Origin: Spizellomyces punctatus DAOM BR117
Lineage: Eukaryota; Chytridiomycota; Chytridiomycetes; Spizellomycetales; Spizellomycetaceae
DNA length: 64,000 bases
Direction of reading: 5' to 3'
Assembly (NCBI RefSeq): GCF_000182565.1
Contig: NW_015971538.1
Span: 1,546,983 to 1,610,982 of the forward strand
The notes beneath the pieces are model-generated. The model had not been told where the DNA came from, ran no database searches, and saw only the letters and a list, made by a program, of their open reading frames with translations. Numbering within the stretch: position 1 is the stretch's first letter; every line of letters starts with the position of its first letter. Both the position numbers and the translations under genes were made by a program. Of the stretch, positions 61,801-64,000 are shown one piece after another.

Positions 61801-64000
61801 TCACGGAAGCAGCTACTGAGGAATGATATTCGTCAATTCAACATGAAGCCTAAGGCTGGCATCAAGGCGCTTATAGAAGATGGCTTTGTTGAGGAAGACG
61901 CGGAATCCGTTGCTCGCTTTCTTCGAACGACAGATGGCTTGACGAAGGCCGCGATTGGCGAATATCTTGGTGAAGGTCATCCCTTCAATATCGATGTGAT
62001 GCATGTTTTCATAGACAATATGGACTTCACAAATATCGACTTCGTTCCAGCCTTGAGATCATTCCTTCAAACATTTCGCTTGCCTGGAGAGGCTCAAAAA
62101 ATTGATCGAATAATGGAGAAGTTTGCCGATCGTTACTATGAAAACAACCCGGACGTTTTTGCAAAAGCCGACACCGCCTACACCTTGGCTTTCTCCGTTA
62201 TCATGCTGAATACAGATCAGCACTCCGCTGAAATAAAGCATCGGATGGATAAGAACGCATTCATCAAAAACAACCGTGGTATTAATGACGAAGGGGACTT
62301 ACCGGAGGAGTATCTTGCTGCAATTTTCGACGAGGTGTCCAATAATGAAATTGTACTAGAAGAGGAACAGGCAGGGAAACTGGCACAAATGGCCATTGGA
62401 TGGGGTGCCGGGGATCTCAACGATAGGCAGAGAATGGAACTCTATAGGAAAGAGATACAAATGGTGCAGAAGAAAAGCCAGCAGCTCATTCAAAATGCGA
62501 ACAGAACAGTCGCACCATTCCGAACCGCAGTGAATGCTGATCTGGCGCGGCCCATGTTTGGAATGGCTTCTTGGCCTTTAATGGCGGTTTTCAGTCTTGC
62601 CTTTGAGGCCGCCAACGACGAAGAGGATGTCGATGACGCAGCTGAAGGACCGCGCTCGCTGGAACCAAAGGCAGCAGACCTTTGCCTGGAGGGTTTTGCG
62701 GGATCTATACGGTTGGCTAGTATTTTCAGGATGGAGACCGAACGTGATGCCTTTGTGACCTCATTGTCGAAATTGACTGGGCTATCTCACATTCAAGACA
62801 TCCGACCAAAAAATATCAAAGCCATCAAGACGCTGATTATGATTGCGAATGTCCTTGGAGAGTATCTTGAGTCCAGCTGGATGCAAGTTCTAAAAGCAAT
62901 TTCCCAGCTGGAGCGTCTCCAGTTGATTGCAAATCGGGGTTCTTTCGATAATGCTACGCGACAGAGTGGAGACGCGGTACATGCTGGTGATGAAGCAACT
63001 GCTGCAGATTTACCGTACGGCGGTTCAGCAGCCCCTGTACGACAAAGTGCATACCGCACCATTGAAGACTTGACTAGCAATTCTAGGCCAAACCCCGCCG
63101 TAGAAAAGCTGATCGCAGAGTTCCATAATCAAGCTACCGTAGTGGCGGTTGATCGTATCTTCACAAACACATTAAAACTATCCGCCACAGCCATTATTCA
63201 CTTCTTCCGGTGCTTATGCCATGTCTCCATGGAAGAGGTGGGACTCGATCCAAGTGCGCCGGTGGGTGGAATGCCGCAGGTTCTACATTCCGGGGCGCCG
63301 CGCATGTATTTGCTGCAAAAAATTGTCGAGATTGCCTATTACAACATGCCTCGAATTCGTTTCGAGTGGACGCAAATCTGGCGGATCCTTCAGCCGTACT
63401 TTAACACCGTTGCATGTCATCCCAACACTACAGTGTCCACCTTTGCGGTTGACTCTCTTCGGCAACTAAGTATGAAGTTCCTTGAGCGAGAGGAACTGGG
63501 ACACTACTCAGCGCAAAACGAATTCTTAAAAAGTTTTGAATGGATCATGAAGCACAATGCCAACCCGGCAATCAGGGAACTGATCCTCAGCAGCATGGCA
63601 CATATGATTGCTGCTCGTGCACGCAGCATACGGAGTGGATGGAGAAGCATTTTCGTGGTCTTGGCCAAGGCAGCACAGTCGAGTTCAGGAGACGAGAAGA
63701 TGATTAAGACAGCGTTTGGAATTGTGCAGGTCGTGTTTCGGGAACATTTCGATGCTGTGAATCATGCTGGAGGATTTGTCGATTATGTGGCTTGTTTGGC
63801 AGAGTTCGCGTTGTTGGAGGGTAGCGGGCAAACCTACGACGAGGTGGTGATGGGCAGTATTCAGCTTCTGCAGTCTTGTGCAAACTATCTTGTGAAACAT
63901 GGCAGCGAGACGCTTGAGGGAAAGCCGAGGCGGAGCTCTCAGGGGGAACTAGATGGACAGAAGCCCGTTCCGCCAGCGGTACTCCTTAACGGGACAGCAC
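58851..64000 (+). CDS. SEC7: Sec7/BIG-type Arf guanine-nucleotide exchange factor, 3' partial
   Basis: Activates Arf GTPases at the trans-Golgi. Exon 1 is 58851-59089 (MSRARRVTSQASRSFGAGAV), exon 2 59199-61008, exon 3 61080-61643, exon 4 from about 61703 to beyond the window. The N-terminal DCB region shows KIACHNTQPARTREVALDCL and MTAKASLTQMINLIFSRMER. A long acidic, disordered insert occupies about 60000-60450. The HUS region contains KDVFLVFRLLCRLSLTS. The Sec7 domain lies at about 61830-62370 with FRLPGEAQKIDRIMEKFADR, including the catalytic glutamate, and SVIMLNTDQHSAEIKHRMDK. HDS repeats follow (AAARARSIRSGWRS-like; MLHSG...). The acceptor at 61699-61706 is a CAGCAG tandem. Confidence 0.95.

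Overview
The window is nuclear DNA of a fungus, most likely an early-diverging, zoosporic (chytrid-like) lineage. Genes are compact and rich in short introns, mostly about 52-90 nt with GT..AG ends. Gene content is fungal: a fungal-type aspartate-semialdehyde dehydrogenase, PEX11, Rrn7/TAF1B, an Ase1/PRC1 bundler and Miro. Several proteins that budding yeast lacks are kept, such as a GPATCH1-like protein, a plant-cysteine-oxidase/ADO-type thiol dioxygenase and a very WDR5-like WD40 protein. The lineage is inferred from protein similarity recalled by eye; no marker gene settles it.

Layout. 1-8 kb: SAM carrier of the mitochondrion (5' end outside the window), homoserine-pathway dehydrogenase, thiol dioxygenase, a 2.3-kb gene-poor stretch, then 5-aminolevulinate dehydratase in eight exons. 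8-13.5 kb: Rrn7/TAF1B, a Tc1/mariner-like transposase fragment beside a 15-bp perfect palindrome, mitochondrial ribosomal protein bL35m, and an orphan seven-pass membrane protein. 14-25 kb: GPATCH1-like protein, two small unrecognised proteins, mitochondrial EF-Tu, NIF3-like protein and PEX11. 25-31.5 kb: WDR5/Swd3, a disordered protein, gene-poor DNA, IMP3 and a tRNA-Glu(UUC). 31.6-41.3 kb: Ase1/PRC1, pyruvate dehydrogenase E1-alpha, proteasome lid subunit Rpn6, Miro GTPase and a tRNA-Glu(CUC). 41.4-64 kb: an orphan tail-anchored-like protein, a PWWP protein, proteasome base subunit Rpn1, L-asparaginase fused to ankyrin repeats, Cdc73/parafibromin, a large unrecognised ORF, a repeat-rich divergent promoter, a DUF1772 membrane protein, and a Sec7-domain Arf-GEF cut by the window end.

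The genes are mostly housekeeping and do not form an operon or a recognisable cluster. Themes that recur by chance or otherwise are mitochondria (SAM carrier, bL35m, EF-Tu, PDH E1-alpha, Miro) and proteasome (Rpn6, Rpn1). I found no convincing new defence, secondary-metabolite or mobile system. The oddest signals are a recurrent tiny last exon in six genes, a cluster of an 8-bp element in a divergent promoter (57.8-58.1 kb), a polybasic insert inside the thiol dioxygenase, and a long ORF running antisense into CDC73.
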